A DNA stretch of 45,771 nt, from the NCBI GenBank assembly GCA_964564735.1, contig CAZMCH010000025.1, positions 1 to 45,771 of the forward strand, in the 5' to 3' direction. Shown piece after piece: positions 43,119 through 45,771 of the stretch (its first letter is position 1; each line of letters opens with the position of its first letter). The position numbers and the translations under genes are program-made. The notes below the pieces were generated by a model. It was not told the origin of the DNA, made no database searches, and saw nothing but the letters and a program-made list of their open reading frames with translations. Source of the DNA: CAZMCH01 sp964564735. GTDB taxonomy: Bacteria; Poribacteria; DTPJ01.

Positions 43119-45029
43119 CTAAAACTTAATATTCAACTCCCCGACAATTATACTCGCAGAATTAAAACTCTTGGATATTTGATACAGATCGCCAGATACA
43201 TCATAAAGATAAGTTGTAATATTTCTGCTTGTCAGATCGGGTCTTAATCTTAAATATTCAACACTCACATTTGCGTTATAATGAATATCCATATCTGCAC
43301 CGACAACAAACCCTCTGGAACTACCATCTCTATTACTACTTTGTTTGTTAACATTTGTAAAAATTGCATCACTTTGGTATCGGCTTTGTCCAGCTAAAAA
43401 CTGTGAATAGAAATTCATTTCTCTATATCTATATGGGTCGGAGTTTGCTATAAATTTTAGATTCATACCAACATCATTATCCCATCCCTGATTATTATAT
43501 TTATAATTATCTTCAGGTTTGGGCGGAGTTTCGTTTGTGCTTTCCTGCCTTGCGATAGAATGTTTATTATGTAATGACAAATTCCATTTCTCGCTAAAAT
43601 CATAATTAACTAAAAGGGCTTGTTTTAGTGCGCGATTCATTCTTGTATCTTCAAGGTCGGTTTTTTCATCTATATCACCGTAATCTTCTAGGAATTTGTC
43701 ATCACGATTCTCTGTTCGTGCCGTATAAGTTGCCTCTATTTCTGAAAATTTTGGCATAAAACCTTTTATATTGTATCTTTTTACAATTAACCTATCCTGA
43801 TCTCTTAAATATAACCTACCCGCTGGGTCTAGTGCAAAGAAAACGAGATCATGTAATTCCTTATTATTTTTATCTATCTTGTATATTGCCCTGTTTTTAT
43901 ATTCACCCATATCGCTAAATATCTGGACTCTCTCTATTACAGTATAATAACGAGCATGTTTGGCAAGTAGCTTATCTCTGACACTTGTTTCCTCATTTTC
44001 ACCATCTTTGATGGCTTCTTCAATTCTGCGTATCCTTGCGTTTAGTTCCCTTATATAAGCATCGTCACTTGTTGATGGTGTAATGACATATTCATCACTG
44101 TAGGATGATTCCTTGCCCCTGAATGGATGTTCTAATCCAATGCGCTCAAATTTTGATGAGTCTTTAACAATAATATCATTATTCTGAGTAACCATAATAA
44201 ATACGGGTTCTATAAATTGACCATCAGACTGTCCTTTAGAGCCGAATGTGAGAAGTGAATTTCCTGCTGAGTCAAATTTTACAACCCTGTTATTGCCTTT
44301 ATCTGCAATTAAAATATTGTCCTGCTTATCAATCACCATATCGCTTGCATTATCAAATTCCCCTGCGCCTGAACCATACCTTCCAAAGCTAGTTATTTCT
44401 TCACCAGACGATCTATATTTTATAATTACATTATTTTTAACATCAAGAACATATATATTATCCTTCGAATCTACAGTAACAAGCAATTCTCTGTTATAGT
44501 ATTTTGGCTGTATTGCCCAACCATATTTTCCATTTTCATCTACAACAAATGTTCCCGGAGTGACAGTTCTTGGTTTGGGTGCAAATTTATCGATAAAATA
44601 AGTATTTATAAGCGTTCCAGAAGGGCTAAGTTTATGAACACACGGACTATAAAAATATAATCTTGGGTTATCTGTCCCTTCTATATAATCACTTCCCCAA
44701 TCAGCAACATAGATATTTCCTTGATTATCAACCGCTATGTCTCCGGGCGCATTGAAAAGCGAAACTTCTGAGGATGAATCAGGTATCTGCATTGCAAAAT
44801 TCCCAGCACTATCTAGTTTCTGGATCATTTTATTGTCTTTATCGCTGATATAGATATTATTATTTGAATCAAAGGCGACATTTATTGTCTTTCCAAACTT
44901 GCCTGTGCCAGAGCCTTTTCCACCAAAATCCCTATCAAACTCAACATAATTTACTGCAAAAGAACTTTGATAATATCCTACAATAAAAACAAAAAATATG
45001 ATAATTAGAAAATTTATATGTTTTATCAT
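43119..45029 (-). CDS. Secreted NHL-repeat protein with barrel-like C-terminus
   Basis: 636 residues from ATG 45029, which has AAAGGA before it and begins the signal peptide MIKHINFLIIIFFVFIVGYY directly (cleaved near SSFA/VNY). Six or more NHL repeats (about 45-290) carry motifs such as NIYISDKDNKMIQKLDSAG and DNILIADKGNNRVVKFDSAG. A middle region has a coiled-coil-like segment (about 345-370). The last ~180 residues alternate polar and hydrophobic, with many aromatic residues (NYDFSEKWNLSLHNK...), ending LNIKF, as in outer-membrane barrels. A propeller linked to an outer-membrane domain is the likely architecture. Confidence 0.85.
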   Translation of the reverse strand: MIKHINFLIIIFFVFIVGYYQSSFAVNYVEFDRDFGGKGSGTGKFGKTINVAFDSNNNIYISDKDNKMIQKLDSAGNFAMQIPDSSSEVSLFNAPGDIAVDNQGNIYVADWGSDYIEGTDNPRLYFYSPCVHKLSPSGTLINTYFIDKFAPKPRTVTPGTFVVDENGKYGWAIQPKYYNRELLVTVDSKDNIYVLDVKNNVIIKYRSSGEEITSFGRYGSGAGEFDNASDMVIDKQDNILIADKGNNRVVKFDSAGNSLLTFGSKGQSDGQFIEPVFIMVTQNNDIIVKDSSKFERIGLEHPFRGKESSYSDEYVITPSTSDDAYIRELNARIRRIEEAIKDGENEETSVRDKLLAKHARYYTVIERVQIFSDMGEYKNRAIYKIDKNNKELHDLVFFALDPAGRLYLRDQDRLIVKRYNIKGFMPKFSEIEATYTARTENRDDKFLEDYGDIDEKTDLEDTRMNRALKQALLVNYDFSEKWNLSLHNKHSIARQESTNETPPKPEDNYKYNNQGWDNDVGMNLKFIANSDPYRYREMNFYSQFLAGQSRYQSDAIFTNVNKQSSNRDGSSRGFVVGADMDIHYNANVSVEYLRLRPDLTSRNITTYLYDVSGDLYQISKSFNSASIIVGELNIKF

Positions 45030-45051
45030 CTTAATCCTTTCTGATTTGTAA

Positions 45052-45122
45052 TAAAAAAGATTTTTCGCTTTGCTCAAAATGAAAGCAAAGTGTCATCCTG
45101 AAAAAAGTGAAGGGTCTTCTTG
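45052..45122. repeat. Dispersed repeat, GTCATTTTGA(A/G)C family, copy 2 with two arms
   Basis: ATAAAAAAGATTTTTCGCTT and the following TGCTCAAAATGA (to 45081) are the inverse of the copy near 15848, with two mismatches and one T indel. A second, direct arm, GTCATCCTGAAAAAAGTGAA followed by GGGTCTTCTTGG (45091-45122), lies right after it, so the element is palindromic. It sits in the leader of the NHL gene. Confidence 0.68.
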
Positions 45123-45126
45123 GATT

Positions 45127-45154
45127 AATATAAAAAATATAATTTCTTATACAA
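45127..45154 (-). promoter_or_regulatory. Possible promoter of the NHL gene
   Basis: On the minus strand TTGTAT (45154-45149) and TATATT (45132-45127) are 16 bases apart, just upstream of the repeat. In this A/T-rich context the match could be fortuitous. Confidence 0.35.
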
Positions 45155-45164
45155 TTAAAATATA

Positions 45165-45771
45165 TTAAACCTTTTGTTGCGTATGTTTTGGAATAAATGA
45201 CCATAAGGCAATCATTGCAATTAGTGAAACTATCGACCCAAAAGAAAATGCAACCATTGGACCAAATGAATCCCACAATTTGCCCATCAATAGACTTGAT
45301 GGAAATGCTCCTATACCAATAGCAAAGCTATATACTCCGTAGGCTGTTCCACGCAATTCGGCGGGAACAAGATCAGCAACGAAAGCCTTTTCTGTTCCTT
45401 CTGTTAATCCAAAATATATACCATAAAAAGCAAATAATAACCAAACATGCCATTGAGTTTTGGCAAATGCGAAACCAAAGTAAATAATGCTATATACAAG
45501 CCATCCAATAATTATGACTTTTTTACGACCAACCTTGTCAGACCAAGCACTACCGGGCATTGATGAAAGCATTTTGACAATATGTAACGCAGACCAAAGT
45601 ATAGGCACAAGTATTTCTGCAACTCCAAGATTTTTGGCTCTTAATATCAAAAACGCATCACTGGAATTTCCTAGAGTAAATAAAATAACTATAGACAAAA
45701 AAATCTTGAAATCTCGGTTAAACGGTTTCAAAGTCAATAATGGCAATTTCGCTTTAGTCTCATTTTTTTGT
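45165..45771 (-). CDS. MFS transporter, C-terminal half (cut by window edge)
   Basis: About 202 codons are open from the window edge (reading ...QKNETKAKLPLLTLKPFNRDF) to the stop at 45165. The visible part has six membrane helices, and the cytoplasmic loop after the second is GSAWSDKVGRKKVIIIGW, the MFS GxxxD(K/R)xGRK motif of the second bundle. AELRGTAYGVYSFAIG is the helix 10-11 region. The frame stays open to the edge and the first six helices lie outside. The short tail is PKHTQQKV. Substrate unknown. Confidence 0.88.
   Translation of the reverse strand, partial: QKNETKAKLPLLTLKPFNRDFKIFLSIVILFTLGNSSDAFLILRAKNLGVAEILVPILWSALHIVKMLSSMPGSAWSDKVGRKKVIIIGWLVYSIIYFGFAFAKTQWHVWLLFAFYGIYFGLTEGTEKAFVADLVPAELRGTAYGVYSFAIGIGAFPSSLLMGKLWDSFGPMVAFSFGSIVSLIAMIALWSFIPKHTQQKV

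Noticed and set aside
1..45771. CRISPR arrays, tRNA and rRNA genes, prophage or IS transposase genes
   Set aside because: None were recognised on either strand; no repeat-spacer pattern, cloverleaf or transposase motif was seen by eye.

Overview
The window is AT-rich bacterial DNA (roughly 35% G+C by eye) with Gram-negative features: several lipoproteins, two secreted beta-barrel paralogues ending in aromatic residues, and a propeller protein with a barrel-like tail. The gene palette (two GH172/DUF2961 proteins, a sulfatase, two URO-D-like proteins, SUMF1-domain lipoproteins, Kelch and NHL propellers, secreted caspase-like proteins, many sugar-isomerase/epimerase/aldolase families) resembles uncultured glycan-degrading lineages such as Candidatus Poribacteria. 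That placement is an inference from gene content only. A 10-N gap at 5751-5760 shows this is a scaffold.

Layout. 1-3037 (minus): a partial BNR-repeat protein, a URO-D-like protein and a GH172-like hydrolase. 3308-14178 (plus): an ABC ATPase, an SGNH hydrolase, a SUMF1 lipoprotein split by the gap, GalU, an M48 protease with TPRs, a TIM-barrel sugar isomerase/epimerase, an MFS transporter, a sulfatase and a second GH172 protein. 14245-16415 (minus): an unknown protein, a glycerophosphodiesterase and a DUF6599-like lipoprotein. 16839-20740 (plus): a Kelch protein and two beta-barrel paralogues behind strong promoters. One of these promoters drives a leader carrying a short reading frame and an intrinsic terminator. 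20829-45771 (minus): a helical hypothetical; a three-gene secreted operon (M15 peptidase, caspase-DUF4384, caspase-SUMF1); a sugar-acid/sugar catabolic set (HpcH/HpaI aldolase, amidohydrolase, carbonic anhydrase, URO-D-like, PfkB kinase, fucose-isomerase-like); a small membrane protein, a glycosidase-like protein and an FmdE-like protein; a galactokinase-like GHMP kinase next to a GH2 glycosidase; a toxin-antitoxin pair whose toxin carries an in-frame amber codon; CobO, a YkgJ-like protein, UvrC and a HicB-like protein; a frameshifted remnant; an NHL-repeat protein; and the C-terminal half of an MFS transporter.

How the genes may work together. GH172, GH2 and sulfatase proteins would release sugars from complex, probably sulfated, glycans; MFS carriers would import them; and the isomerase, kinases, aldolase and GalU would feed them into central metabolism or nucleotide sugars. 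The most unusual item is the operon at 21551-25807, which pairs two exported caspase-fold proteins having intact His/Cys dyads with an exported M15-type peptidase. The window also holds three families of short palindromic dispersed repeats, a canonical sigma-54 promoter in front of a free-standing terminator hairpin (possible small RNA), and two small genes damaged by single mutations.
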